This document shows, in pieces, positions 33,575 through 42,169 of a stretch of DNA of 64,000 nt. Position 1 is the first letter of the stretch; every line of letters starts with the position of its first letter. Made by a program: the position numbers and the translations under genes. The notes beneath the pieces are model-generated. The model had not been told where the DNA came from and ran no database searches. It saw only the letters and a program-made list of their open reading frames with translations. The DNA comes from Streptomyces montanisoli. GTDB taxonomy: Bacteria; Actinomycetota; Actinomycetes; Streptomycetales; Streptomycetaceae. The stretch is from contig NZ_JAGIQL010000005.1 in NCBI RefSeq assembly GCF_017813245.1, positions 1-64,000 of the forward strand, given 5' to 3'.

Positions 33575-34306
33575 TCACACGAGCGGCTCGCCGCCGTCGA
33601 CGGCCAGCGAGACGCCGGTCAGGAAGGTGCTGGTCATGGCGAAGACGACGGCCTCGGCGACGTCCTGCGCCGTGCCGATGCGACGGGCCGGGTTGCGCGC
33701 CGAGCGGTCGGCGAACAGGGCAGCCTTCCTCTCCTCGCCCAGGGCGTCGTACGCGCCGGTGTCGATGGTGCCGGGGGAGACGGCGTTCACCCGGACCGGC
33801 GCCAGCTCGACGGCGAGGGCCTTCGCGACCACGTCGGCGGCGCCGTTGGTGGCCGCCACCGCCAGCATGCCCGGCGTCGGCTTGATGGCCGACGAGCCGG
33901 AGAAGAGAGTGAGCGAGCCGCCCGCCCGGAAGCGGTCCTTGAAGTGCTTCGCGAGGAGCATCGGGCCGATCACCTTCGTGTCGAAGGAGACGCGGACGGT
34001 CTCCTGGTCGAGCACGTCCACCGTGCCCCTCGCCCGCGCGGACGCCGTCGACACGATGTGGTCGATCTTCTCGATGCGGCCGGCCAGTTCGGCGATCGAC
34101 CGCTCGTCCGTGAGATCGACGGCCTCCGCCGTGAAGCCGGTGCCGGTGTAGGCCCTCGCGAGGCCGTCCCCGTCGCGTCCGGCGACGACGAGCCGGGCGC
34201 CGGCGTCACGGGCCGCCAGTGCGACGGCCCGGGCGATTCCGCTTCCGCGGCCGATGACGAGGACGGTCCTGCCTTCGAGCCTCCCCGGCATGCTGGTCCC
34301 GCTCAT
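33575..34306 (-). CDS. Atypical short-chain dehydrogenase/reductase lacking YxxxK
   Basis: A 243-residue SDR-fold protein. The nucleotide loop is present as VIGRGSGIARAVA (about residue 18), as are VAGRD and the late NAVSPGTIDTGAY and VSLAVDGG motifs. At the active site, where classical SDRs have Y-A-A-T-K, it reads V150-A-A-T-N154, so both Tyr and Lys are missing. Ser residues in LFSGSSA remain. ATG 34306 overlaps the upstream hydrolase stop (ATGA); a longer frame to 34630 is a shadow of that hydrolase. It may be a binding or regulatory protein or use a different chemistry. Confidence 0.87.
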   Translation of the reverse strand: MSGTSMPGRLEGRTVLVIGRGSGIARAVALAARDAGARLVVAGRDGDGLARAYTGTGFTAEAVDLTDERSIAELAGRIEKIDHIVSTASARARGTVDVLDQETVRVSFDTKVIGPMLLAKHFKDRFRAGGSLTLFSGSSAIKPTPGMLAVAATNGAADVVAKALAVELAPVRVNAVSPGTIDTGAYDALGEERKAALFADRSARNPARRIGTAQDVAEAVVFAMTSTFLTGVSLAVDGGEPLV

Positions 34307-35013
34307 CGCCCGGCCTCGATCTCGTGCACGGCTTCCAAAATCAGGTCGCTCACCAGCTCCGCCGCGGTCAGGAGCGGCGCATGGTCCGTGTCCAGGGACC
34401 GCGCGGAGGCACGCATGCGGTCGGCCATGAACCGCTGAGCGGCCCGCGGGATCATGCGATCGCGTTCCGCCAGGAAGTACCACGACGGCCGCGTCCGCCA
34501 GGCGGGCGCTCCCACCGCTGTGGTGATGCTCCCGATCGCGATCGGCCGCTGCACGGCCGCCAGGACGGCGTGCTCCTCCGGGGGCGCGTCCTGCGCGGAC
34601 GCCTTGCCGAAGGCCGCTTCCGGCAGCCACACCAGGCCGTCGCCGTCGGGCTCGAGGTCCGGTGCCTCCGGGTGTGGCGGCTCGCGGTAGAAGACGTCCG
34701 CGACCGTCTCGCCCTCGTCAGGGGCCAGGGCTGCCACGTGGACGAGCCCGCTGACCTTCTCCGGTGCGACGGAGCCGATGACGGCCCCGGCATAGGCGTG
34801 CCCGACGAGCAGGGCCGGTGTGCCGACGCGTTCCAGCGTCCTGTCCAGCGCCGTCACGTCGTCGGCGAGTGAGGTCAGCGGGAGAGGCGCGGCGGTGGCC
34901 TTGACCCCGTGCTCGCGCAGCGACCGGATGACCCGGCTCCAGCTCGATCCGTCCGCCCACGCGCCGTGTGCCAGCACTACCGGGGTCATGTGGGCTGTCT
35001 CGTTGGTGCTCAT
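34303..35013 (-). CDS. Alpha/beta hydrolase-fold protein with Ala at nucleophile position
   Basis: A 236-residue alpha/beta-hydrolase related to small plant- and actinobacterial-type esterases (TPVVLAHGAWADGSSWSRVI). The nucleophile elbow, normally G-H-S-Y-G-G, is G-H-A73-Y-A-G, so the Ser is missing. The C-terminal His remains (LDTDHAPLL), and the acidic residue is probably in ERDRMIP. I recall this GHAYAG variant in other actinobacterial proteins, so it may be a distinct subfamily rather than a fresh mutation. It is translationally coupled to the atypical SDR downstream. Confidence 0.85.
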   Translation of the reverse strand: MSTNETAHMTPVVLAHGAWADGSSWSRVIRSLREHGVKATAAPLPLTSLADDVTALDRTLERVGTPALLVGHAYAGAVIGSVAPEKVSGLVHVAALAPDEGETVADVFYREPPHPEAPDLEPDGDGLVWLPEAAFGKASAQDAPPEEHAVLAAVQRPIAIGSITTAVGAPAWRTRPSWYFLAERDRMIPRAAQRFMADRMRASARSLDTDHAPLLTAAELVSDLILEAVHEIEAGR

Positions 35014-35044
35014 GTCGTCTTCCCCGTCTTCCCCGTCCTGGTCG

Positions 35045-35914
35045 TCAGCGGGCGAGCCTGCGGTCCAGGAACCCGGTGATGAGGCCGGCCGCCTCGTCGA
35101 GCGCGCTCTCCAGGAGGAAGTGGCCGCCTTCGAGCAGGTGGATCTCCGCGTCGGGCAGGTCGCGGCCGAACGCCTCGGCGCCCGCGGGGCCGAAGATGGG
35201 GTCGCCCTTGCCCCAGACCGCCAGCAGCGGGGGCTGCTTCTCGCGGAAGTAGGAGTGCAGCGCCGGGTACTGCGGGGCGTTGGTCGCGTAGTCGCGGAAC
35301 AACTTGAGCTGGATCTCGTCGTTGCCCGGCCGGGAGATCAGCTGGAAGTCGTGGTGCCAGGTGTCCGGGCTCACCAGGGTCTCGTCCGCGACGCCGGTGA
35401 GGTACTGCCACTTGGTGACGTCGAGGCTGAGCGCCGCGCGGATGGCCCCCTCGGTCTCGGGCGTCTGCTCGCGCTGGTAGTCCCAGACCGTCTTCCAGAA
35501 GGACTCGACGAAGCCGTCGTCGTAGCCGTTGCCGCTCTGGGTGACGATCGCGGTGATCGCGCCGGGTTCCGCCACGGCCAGGCGCCAGCCGATCGGGGCG
35601 CCGTAGTCCTGCACGTAGAGGGCATAGCGGTCGACGCCGAGCTGCTGGAGCAGCCCCTTCGTCAGGTCGCTCAGCGCGTCGAAGGTGTAGTCGAACTCCG
35701 CGGCCGGCGGTGCGTCGGAGAACCCGAAGCCGAGGTGGTCGGGTGCGATGACGTGGTAGCGCTCCGCGAGGACGGGGATCAGGCCGCGGAACATGAACGA
35801 GCTGGTCGGGAAGCCGTGCAGGAGCACGATGGCCGGGGCGTCCGCGTCTCCGGCCTCGCGGTAGAAGATCTGGTGCCCCTGCACGGTCGCATAGCGGTGG
35901 TGTACGGCAGTCAT
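35045..35914 (-). CDS. Haloalkane-dehalogenase/epoxide-hydrolase-like alpha/beta hydrolase
   Basis: A 289-residue alpha/beta hydrolase. Oxyanion region LLHGFPTSSFMFRGLIP, PDHLGFGFSD, and nucleophile Asp D103 in YVQDYGAPIGW, the Asp-type elbow of haloalkane dehalogenases and epoxide hydrolases rather than the Ser of esterases. C-terminal acid/His pair: WGKGDPIFGP and LEGGHFLLESALDE. ATG 35914. The upstream region is rich in TAACC half-sites, and a regulator of the same orientation lies 155 bp further up. It probably hydrolyses a small xenobiotic or endogenous epoxide or halide. Confidence 0.87.
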   Translation of the reverse strand: MTAVHHRYATVQGHQIFYREAGDADAPAIVLLHGFPTSSFMFRGLIPVLAERYHVIAPDHLGFGFSDAPPAAEFDYTFDALSDLTKGLLQQLGVDRYALYVQDYGAPIGWRLAVAEPGAITAIVTQSGNGYDDGFVESFWKTVWDYQREQTPETEGAIRAALSLDVTKWQYLTGVADETLVSPDTWHHDFQLISRPGNDEIQLKLFRDYATNAPQYPALHSYFREKQPPLLAVWGKGDPIFGPAGAEAFGRDLPDAEIHLLEGGHFLLESALDEAAGLITGFLDRRLAR

Positions 35915-35917
35915 GTC

Positions 35918-35992
35918 TAACCCCTTTGAGTTCGTTTACTGGTTACAGCTAACCATCACGGAGCCAACCTTTCAACCCGGCCGAAGGGGTTA
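35918..35992. promoter_or_regulatory. Cluster of TAACC/GGTTA operator half-sites
   Basis: TGGTTA-cagc-TAACCA (35940-35955) is a perfect inverted repeat. It is flanked symmetrically by TAACCCCTT (35918-35926) and AAGGGGTTA (35984-35992). Together these give four TAACC-type half-sites just upstream of the dehalogenase-like gene. Probably a repressor operator. Confidence 0.55.
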
Positions 35993-36069
35993 GTTATGTG
36001 TGGGTGTGTTCGGGTACCACGTGGCCCGGGCAGGAAACCGGCCCGGGCCACGTGCCGGCGGCCGGCCGG

Positions 36070-36984
36070 TCAGCCGGTGATCTCGCCCGGTGCGGGCGCG
36101 GGTGCGGCCGGCGCCGAGGCGTCCGCGCCCCAGCTCGCCAGCAGGCGGAGCGCGTCGGCCGACTTCGAGCCCGGTTCCGCGTGGAAGAGCAGCATGGTCT
36201 GCTCGGGGTCGTCGGGCAGCGTCACCGTCTCGTACGACAGCTCGAGCTCGCCGACCAGTGGATGGTTCAGCACCTTCGTGCCGTACCCCTTGTCACGGAC
36301 CTCGTGGGCCGCCCAGAGCCTGCGGAACGCCTCACTCTTCACCGACAACTCGCCTACCAGGGCGGACAGTTCCGGGTCGTCCGCGCAGTAGCCCGCGTAC
36401 ACGCGCAACGCGCTCGCCGTCTCCGACGCCTTCGTCTCCCAGTCCGCGAAGAGGGTGCGCATCGCCGGGTCGAGGAAGATGAGACGGGCGTAGTTGCGGT
36501 GTTTCTCCGGGACCGCCCCGAAGTCGTGGAACACCGCGGCGGCCAGCCTGTTCCAGGCGAGGATGTCCGTACGGTGGCCGACGACGTACGCGGGCACGAG
36601 CTCCATCGACTCGAGGAGGGCGCGCAGCGCCGGCCGCAGCACCTGGGCCCTCGCCTGGTGCTTCTTCCCGCCGTGCCGCTTGGGCTTGGCCAGGTGGAGC
36701 AGGTGCTGGTGCTCGGCGTCGCTGAGCCGCAGGGCCCGGGCGATCGCGTCCAGCACGTCGGCCGACACGTTGTGCGCGTTGCCCTGTTCCAGGCGCGTGT
36801 AGTAGGCGACGGACACCCCGGCCAGCTGCGCCAGCTCCTCCCTGCGCAGCCCTGGCACCCTGCGGTGCCTGCCGAGGTCGGGCAGGCCCACGTCGAGGGG
36901 TTTCAGCCGGGCTCGCCTCGTGTGCAGGAACTCGCTCAGCTCGGCCTTCGGGTCGAGGGGCCTGCGCTCGTGCTGGTCGTCCAT
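36070..36984 (-). CDS. XRE-family regulator with MmyB-like ligand domain
   Basis: A 304-residue regulator. Helix-turn-helix: VPGLRREELAQLAGVSVAYYTRLEQGNAHNVSADVLDAIARALRL in parts (residues about 45-90). The MmyB-like domain spans about 110-285 (LVPAYVVGHRTDILAWNRLAAAVFHDF, NYARLIFLDP, LFADWE, HPLVGELELSYETVTLPDD). ATG 36984 preferred over the longer frame to 37056. It lies between the dehalogenase-like gene (same strand) and the divergent alcohol dehydrogenase. This is a common arrangement in which the regulator controls the neighbouring oxidoreductase. A Pro/Ala-rich tail ends the protein. Confidence 0.88.
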   Translation of the reverse strand: MDDQHERRPLDPKAELSEFLHTRRARLKPLDVGLPDLGRHRRVPGLRREELAQLAGVSVAYYTRLEQGNAHNVSADVLDAIARALRLSDAEHQHLLHLAKPKRHGGKKHQARAQVLRPALRALLESMELVPAYVVGHRTDILAWNRLAAAVFHDFGAVPEKHRNYARLIFLDPAMRTLFADWETKASETASALRVYAGYCADDPELSALVGELSVKSEAFRRLWAAHEVRDKGYGTKVLNHPLVGELELSYETVTLPDDPEQTMLLFHAEPGSKSADALRLLASWGADASAPAAPAPAPGEITG

Positions 36985-37300
36985 GGCTTCCAGTATGGGC
37001 CGGACGCGCCGGCTGGACGTACGCAGGAGGTGGGGCGTGACCCGGCGCGGCGGCACGTGAGGAACCGCACGTCCTGGGCGGCCCGTACCAGCTCAGAGCG
37101 GGAATACGCGGGATCGCGCGGGGCTCTGACCGCCGTATTCCCGCGGCGTACCTCTGAGCCTGCGCCCGCTGGTGGTACGCACAGTGGACGTACGAAAACG
37201 GGTGGTCTGGGCGTGCGCCGACGGATCCGGCACGGTGGAACGCGGCCTTCCGCAACCGTGGACGGCCACCGCGAACCCGATCATCTGGAGAATCCCAGGC
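36985..37300. other. Intergenic region between XRE regulator and alcohol dehydrogenase
   Basis: A 316-base divergent promoter region with no credible gene. Its main feature is the nested inverted repeat at 37091-37159. Two GGACGTACG-type motifs (near 37014 and 37183) could be additional half-sites. Confidence 0.55.
37091..37159. promoter_or_regulatory. Nested inverted repeat upstream of alcohol dehydrogenase
   Basis: GCGGGAATACG (37098-37108) pairs with CGTATTCCCGC (37134-37144). Outside it, GCTCAGAG (37091-37098) pairs with CTCTGAGC (37152-37159). Two perfect arm pairs nested around one centre suggest an operator for a dimeric regulator or a cruciform-forming element. Confidence 0.55.
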
Positions 37301-38350
37301 ATGACCAGCCTCACGGCAGTCCCCGCCTACGCGGCCCCCGCGCCCAAGGCGCCGCTGGAGCGCACCACCATCGAGCGCCGCCCGGTGGGCGAGCACGACA
37401 TCCTCATCGACATCAAGTTCTCTGGCATCTGCCACTCGGACATCCACCAGGCCCGCGAGGGCTGGGGCGACGCGATCTTCCCGATGGTTCCGGGCCACGA
37501 GATCGCCGGCGTCGTCGCCGAGGTCGGTGCCGGCGTCACCCGCTACGCCGTCGGCGACCGGGTCGGCGTCGGCTGCTTCGTGGACTCCTGCCGCCACTGC
37601 GAGTACTGCGAGCAGGGGCTCGAGCAGTACTGCGTCGAGGGCATGGTGGCCACGTACAACGGCCGTGACAAGAACGGCGACCCCACCTACGGCGGTTACT
37701 CCACGCACCTCGTCGTCGACGAGGGCTACGCGGTCCGCATCCCGGACGGCCTCGCCCTCGACGTGGCCGCGCCGCTGCTGTGCGCCGGCATCACGACGTA
37801 CTCGCCGCTGCGGCACTGGAACGCGGGCCCGGGCAAGCGCGTCGCCGTGGTCGGCCTCGGCGGTCTCGGCCACATGGCCGTCAAGCTCGCCCACGCGATG
37901 GGCGCCGAGGTCACCGTCCTCAGCCAGTCGCTGCGCAAGAAGGACGACGGGCTGCGGCTCGGCGCCGACCGTTACTACGCGACCGCCGACGAGTCCACGT
38001 TCACCGAGCTGCGCGGGCAGTTCGACCTCATCGTGTCGACCGTCTCCGCGCCGCTGCCGATCGACGCCTACCTGGGCCTGCTGAAGGTGGACGGCGCCTT
38101 CGTCAATGTGGGCGCCCCGGAGGAGCCGAACTCCGTCAACATGTTCTCGCTCATCCAGGGCCGCAAGACCCTGGCGGGATCCGCCATCGGCGGCATCCCC
38201 CAGACCCAGGAGATGCTGGACTTCTGCGCCGAGCACGGCATCGGCGCGGAGATCGAGCTGATCCGCGCCGACGAGATCAACGACGCGTACGAGCGTGTCG
38301 TCGGCAGCGACGTCCGCTACCGCTTCGTGATCGACACCGCGACCATCTGA
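37301..38350 (+). CDS. Zinc-dependent NAD(P) alcohol dehydrogenase (CAD/YahK-like)
   Basis: A 349-residue medium-chain dehydrogenase. Catalytic zinc ligands: Cys in SGICHSDIH, His-Glu in PGHEIAG, and Cys in [12 protein letters not shown]. Structural zinc: [15 protein letters not shown]. The nucleotide loop is [21 protein letters not shown]. The subgroup reduces aldehydes to alcohols, usually with NADPH. ATG 37301 follows CTGGAG. It is divergent from the XRE regulator across a nested inverted repeat, suggesting induction by a small aldehyde or electrophile. Confidence 0.92.
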   Translation: MTSLTAVPAYAAPAPKAPLERTTIERRPVGEHDILIDIKFSGICHSDIHQAREGWGDAIFPMVPGHEIAGVVAEVGAGVTRYAVGDRVGVGCFVDSCRHCEYCEQGLEQYCVEGMVATYNGRDKNGDPTYGGYSTHLVVDEGYAVRIPDGLALDVAAPLLCAGITTYSPLRHWNAGPGKRVAVVGLGGLGHMAVKLAHAMGAEVTVLSQSLRKKDDGLRLGADRYYATADESTFTELRGQFDLIVSTVSAPLPIDAYLGLLKVDGAFVNVGAPEEPNSVNMFSLIQGRKTLAGSAIGGIPQTQEMLDFCAEHGIGAEIELIRADEINDAYERVVGSDVRYRFVIDTATI

Positions 38351-38362
38351 GCACGCCGGAGG

Positions 38363-40573
38363 TCACCGGCCGCGCGACTCCTCGTGCGGCCGGTGGCCTT
38401 CCGCCGTTTCCGGCAGGGCGGGCAGGCCCCGCCCCTCGATGTCCACCGCCGGCAGGATCCGGGCCAGCCACTTCGGCAGCCACCAGCCGGCCCGTCCCAC
38501 CAGGCTGAGCACGGCGGGGACGAGCGTCAGCCGTACCACGAACGCGTCGACGAGGACGCCGAACGCCAGGGCGAAGGCGATCGGCTTGACGATGGCGTCG
38601 TCCAGCGTCACGAACCCGGCGAAGACGGCGATCATGATCAGCGCCGCCGCCGTGACCACGCGGAACGCGCCGGGCGCGCCGCGCCTGATGGCCTCTCGCG
38701 GGTCGCGTCCGTGCGCGTACTCCTCGTGGATGCCCGCGACGACGAACACCTCGTAGTCCATGGCGAGACCGAACAGCACCGCCATGAGGATCACGGGCAG
38801 GAAGCTGACCACGGGGCCCGTCCTCGTCACCCCGATCAGGTCGGAGAGCCAGCCCCACTGGAAGACGGCGACCACGGCGCCGAACGACGCCGCCACCGAC
38901 AGCAGGAACCCGGCGGTCGCCTTGACGGGCACGACGATCGAGCGGAACACGATCAGCAGGATGATCAGGCAGAGGCCGACGACGACCGCGGCGAACGGCA
39001 CGAGGGACGCGCTGAGCTTGCTGGACACGTCCACGTTGACGGCGGTGGTGCCCGTCACCGCGAGCGAGACCCCCGAGCGGGCCCGCACGCCGTCCGCGTA
39101 GTCGCGCACCCGGTGCACGAGGTCCTCGGTGCCCTTGGCGTCCGGCGCCGTGGTGGGCACGAGCTGCAGCACCGAGTCCGTCTTCGACGAGGTCGGCTGC
39201 GGCGGGGTGACGGCGGCGACGCCCGGCAGCTTCTTCAGGTCGGAGGCCGCCTTGGAGAGCTCGGCCTTGGCGCCCTTGCCCCCGCCCTTGGCGTTTGAGG
39301 TGTCGGCGAGGATGAGCAGCGGCCCGTTGAAGCCGGGCCCGAACGCCCGCGACACCGCGTCGTACGCCTCGCGCTGCGTGGAGCCCTGCGGCGCGGAGCC
39401 GTTGTCCGGCAGGGCGAGTTGCAGCTCACGTGCCGGGATCGCCACGACGACGAGCGCCGCGACGCCCGCGAGCACCGTCAGCAGCGGCCTGCGGGTGGTG
39501 GCCCTGATCCACCTCGCGCCCATCGCGGGCCGCGGGCTCTTCTCACGGCGGGCCGCGCGCGAATGCGGCTTCGGTGTGAGGCGGCTGCCCGCGAAGCCGA
39601 GCAGCGCGGGCAGCAGCGTGGTGGCCGCGAGGACCGCCACGACGACGGTCACCGCGCCGCTCAGACCCATGACGGTGAGGAACGGGATGCCGACCACGCT
39701 GAGCCCGGCGAGCGCCACGACCACCGTGAGCCCGGCGAAGGCGACCGCACTGCCCGCCGTGCCGAGGGCGCGCGCCGCGGACTCCTCCACGTCCGTCCCG
39801 CGTGCGAGCTGCGTACGGTGCCTGGACAGGATGAAGAGCGTGTAGTCGATCCCGACGGCGAGCCCCAGCATCACGGCCAGGGTGATGGCCGTGGACGAGA
39901 TCGTGAAGACATGGGCGAGGAGCATCAGGCCCGACAGCGACACGGCGAGCCCGCCGATGGCCGTGAGCAGCGGCATGCCGGCCGCGAGCAGGGACCCGAA
40001 CGTGATCACGAGCACGACGAGGGCCACCACGACGCCGATCACCTCGGTCGCGCCGATCTGTACGCCGTGGCTGCCGAATACGGCGCCACCGGCGTGCACG
40101 GTCAGCCCGGCGTCCGAGGCCGGCCGCGTCGACGCCTCCAGGGCGTCCACGCTGCCCGGCCGCACGTCGGGTCCGGTGACCGCGTACTGGACCTGGGCGA
40201 GCGCCGTGCGGCCGTCACGCGTGACGGTCCCGGCCTTCTTCGGGGAGATCACCGCACCCACCTGCGGCGCGTGGGCGGCGTCATGCAGCGTCTCCTGGAT
40301 CGCGGCCGCGTAGCGCCGCTCGGTCACCTTGTGCCCCGGGGGCGCGGTGAAGACGATCTGCCCGCTCACCCCGCCCGCCGCGGGCTCGACCGCACGCAGC
40401 CGGTCGAGTGCCTGCTGGGACTGCGAGCCGGGGATCGAGAACTGGTCGTCGAGCGAGCTGCCCGCCAGCGAGAAGCCCGCGACCACCGCCGCCAGCGCGG
40501 CCAGCCACAGCGAGAGCACGAGGCGTCGGCGGCGGAAGGAAAAGCGTCCGAGACGGTAGAGAAGACTCGCCAT
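38363..40573 (-). CDS. MMPL-family (RND-like) transporter
   Basis: A 736-residue inner-membrane transporter with the MmpL/RND duplicated layout. An N-terminal helix (LVLSLWLAALAAVVAGFSLAG) precedes a large extracytoplasmic loop (about 45-170), a first block of five or so helices (about 170-340, IDYTLFILSRHR motif), a second loop (about 370-500) and a second helix block (about 515-700, MDYEVFVVAGIHEEYAHG motif). Exports lipids, antibiotics or drugs. It is divergent from a TetR gene with three copies of one palindromic operator between them, so it is probably repressed by that TetR. Its convergent neighbour is the alcohol dehydrogenase. Confidence 0.92.
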   Translation of the reverse strand: MASLLYRLGRFSFRRRRLVLSLWLAALAAVVAGFSLAGSSLDDQFSIPGSQSQQALDRLRAVEPAAGGVSGQIVFTAPPGHKVTERRYAAAIQETLHDAAHAPQVGAVISPKKAGTVTRDGRTALAQVQYAVTGPDVRPGSVDALEASTRPASDAGLTVHAGGAVFGSHGVQIGATEVIGVVVALVVLVITFGSLLAAGMPLLTAIGGLAVSLSGLMLLAHVFTISSTAITLAVMLGLAVGIDYTLFILSRHRTQLARGTDVEESAARALGTAGSAVAFAGLTVVVALAGLSVVGIPFLTVMGLSGAVTVVVAVLAATTLLPALLGFAGSRLTPKPHSRAARREKSPRPAMGARWIRATTRRPLLTVLAGVAALVVVAIPARELQLALPDNGSAPQGSTQREAYDAVSRAFGPGFNGPLLILADTSNAKGGGKGAKAELSKAASDLKKLPGVAAVTPPQPTSSKTDSVLQLVPTTAPDAKGTEDLVHRVRDYADGVRARSGVSLAVTGTTAVNVDVSSKLSASLVPFAAVVVGLCLIILLIVFRSIVVPVKATAGFLLSVAASFGAVVAVFQWGWLSDLIGVTRTGPVVSFLPVILMAVLFGLAMDYEVFVVAGIHEEYAHGRDPREAIRRGAPGAFRVVTAAALIMIAVFAGFVTLDDAIVKPIAFALAFGVLVDAFVVRLTLVPAVLSLVGRAGWWLPKWLARILPAVDIEGRGLPALPETAEGHRPHEESRGR

Positions 40574-40613
40574 GCTGGCTCTCCGAGGGTGCGCGGGCGG
40601 GGGCGACGCGGCA

Positions 40614-40687
40614 TGTCATGCCTGACATCCGTCCTCACGCTAGCATCCGTGTCAGGTCTGACATCCAGCGGCATGTCAGACCTGACA
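40614..40687. promoter_or_regulatory. Three TetR operators between MMPL transporter and TetR gene
   Basis: Three copies of TGTCAG-NN-CTGACA: 40614-40627 (one arm mismatch), 40650-40663 and 40674-40687 (both perfect). They occupy the 156-bp divergent promoter region. The spacing suggests that one copy serves the transporter promoter and two lie nearer the TetR promoter. Confidence 0.75.
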
Positions 40688-40729
40688 TGCGCCCTGGGGA
40701 GGCCGTGATCGGCATGGGAGACTGTCGGC

Positions 40730-41371
40730 GTGACGGATGCGGAACGGCCCGGCGGCCGCGAGACGACGCGAGCCAGGATCCTCGCCACGGCCCTGCGCCT
40801 CTTCGGCGAGGGGGGCTTCGAGGCGACGACCATGCGCCAGATCGCGGACGCCTGCCGGGTCACCGAACGCACCGTCTACCGTTACTTCCCCTTCAAGGAC
40901 GACCTGGTGCTCGCGGAGGTCCGCGGGCTGATCCCGCTGCTGCGCGACCTGACGGCGGGGCGCCCGGCGGCCGAGCGTCCCTTCACCGCGGTGTGGCGTG
41001 CGCTGCGCACGCTGAAGGAAGAGCACCCGCACGTCATGGGGCTGCTCGTGCGGGACATGGGGGAGCGGCTGCTCGACAGGTCGAGCCCCGGCATGCAGCG
41101 CATGGTCGAGGAGTTCTGCGACGGCGTCGCGCAGGGGCTCGCCGGCCGGCTCGACGGCCGCATGACGCCGACCGCGTGCGTGCTCGCGGAGCCGGGAGCG
41201 GCCGCACCCGAGCCGGATCCCGCGTTCCGCGCGCGGGTACTGGCCTCCACCGCGATCTCGCCGATGCTCTCCGCACTCAAGGCGTGCGTCGAGCTTCCCG
41301 TGGAACAGCGGACCGAGGAGCGGGTGAACGCGCTGCTCGACGAGGCGTACACGGCCCTCGGGGACGGCTGA
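40730..41371 (+). CDS. TetR-family regulator of the MMPL transporter
   Basis: A 213-residue TetR protein. Helix-turn-helix at residues about 12-58 (TRARILATALRLFGEGGFEATTMRQIADACRVTERTVYRYFPFKDDLVLAEV in parts). The C-terminal ligand domain is typical TetR_C (about 80-205). GTG start at 40730. Placement divergent from the MMPL gene across three matching palindromes makes autoregulated repression of the exporter the simplest reading. The ligand is unknown, probably an exporter substrate. Confidence 0.9.
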   Translation: MTDAERPGGRETTRARILATALRLFGEGGFEATTMRQIADACRVTERTVYRYFPFKDDLVLAEVRGLIPLLRDLTAGRPAAERPFTAVWRALRTLKEEHPHVMGLLVRDMGERLLDRSSPGMQRMVEEFCDGVAQGLAGRLDGRMTPTACVLAEPGAAAPEPDPAFRARVLASTAISPMLSALKACVELPVEQRTEERVNALLDEAYTALGDG

Positions 41372-41399
41372 CGCCGGCGCGGACGCGTGCGCGCGGCGA

Positions 41400-42038
41400 C
41401 TACCCGTCCTCGCCGCGCCTCAGCCCCACGAGCATCCGGTCGAGCACCGTGCCGGCCTCCTCGCGGGCCCGCTCCTGGTCACGAGACCTGGCGATGTAGA
41501 GGCTCGCCTCCGAGATCAGGGCGCTCAGCATCCGTGTCAGCGGCCGCAGCGGGAGCGGGTCGATCCGGCCCTCGGCCGCCGCCTGCGACAGCACCTCTTC
41601 GAGCAGTACGTAACCGTGCTGCTCGACCAGCGCGTCCCACGCGCTGTGGCCGAGCACGGCCGGGCCCTCGATGAGCACGATCCGCTGGAAATCGGGGTCC
41701 GCGCACGCGTCGAGGAAGGACTGGAACCCGGTGCGCAGCAGACTCCAGGTGTCCTCCTGATGCTCGGCCGCCGCCCGCCGCGTCTCCTGCTCGATCAGCC
41801 GCTCGGCCATCTCCTTGGCGCACTGCTCCATGACCGCCGCGAACAGGTCGGCCTTGTCGCGGAAGTGGTGGTAGAGCGCGCCGCGCGTCACCCGGGCGGC
41901 GGAGACGATGTCCTCCGTCCCGGTCGCCGCGTACCCGCGGCTCGCGAAGAGGGTGCGCGCGGCATCGAGCAGGGCCCCGCGCGTGTCGGCGACGTGGTCG
42001 GCCCTGCGGCTCGACACGGACTTTGGCTGAGCTGGCAT
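41400..42038 (-). CDS. TetR-family regulator
   Basis: A 212-residue TetR protein with helix-turn-helix at about 18-64 (TRGALLDAARTLFASRGYAATGTEDIVSAARVTRGALYHHFRDKADLFAAV in parts). The C-terminal domain has LIEGPAVLGHSAWDALVEQHGYVLLEEVL, typical of the YxaF/QacR-related TetR_C group. I chose ATG 42038; the ATG at 42056 lies inside the palindrome at 42054-42068. Divergent from the hpnH gene, so probably represses itself and hpnH. It converges with the TetR gene at 40730. Confidence 0.88.
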   Translation of the reverse strand: MPAQPKSVSSRRADHVADTRGALLDAARTLFASRGYAATGTEDIVSAARVTRGALYHHFRDKADLFAAVMEQCAKEMAERLIEQETRRAAAEHQEDTWSLLRTGFQSFLDACADPDFQRIVLIEGPAVLGHSAWDALVEQHGYVLLEEVLSQAAAEGRIDPLPLRPLTRMLSALISEASLYIARSRDQERAREEAGTVLDRMLVGLRRGEDG

Positions 42039-42053
42039 GGCTTCATTCTGTCC

Positions 42054-42068
42054 CATACAGTCTGTATG
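42054..42068. promoter_or_regulatory. TetR operator upstream of hpnH
   Basis: CATACAG-T-CTGTATG is a perfect 15-bp palindrome lying 15 bp from the TetR start codon and 101 bp upstream of hpnH. ATACAG/CTGTAT arms are common TetR recognition sequences. Confidence 0.7.
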
Positions 42069-42169
42069 TTGTAGGCATCGTGTATGCGGGGGATCCGTAA
42101 ATACGGGTAGACACACGGGACGCGTCCGCGACGGGGCACCAGAGCTCCGTGGGAACGGAGAAGCAAGCC

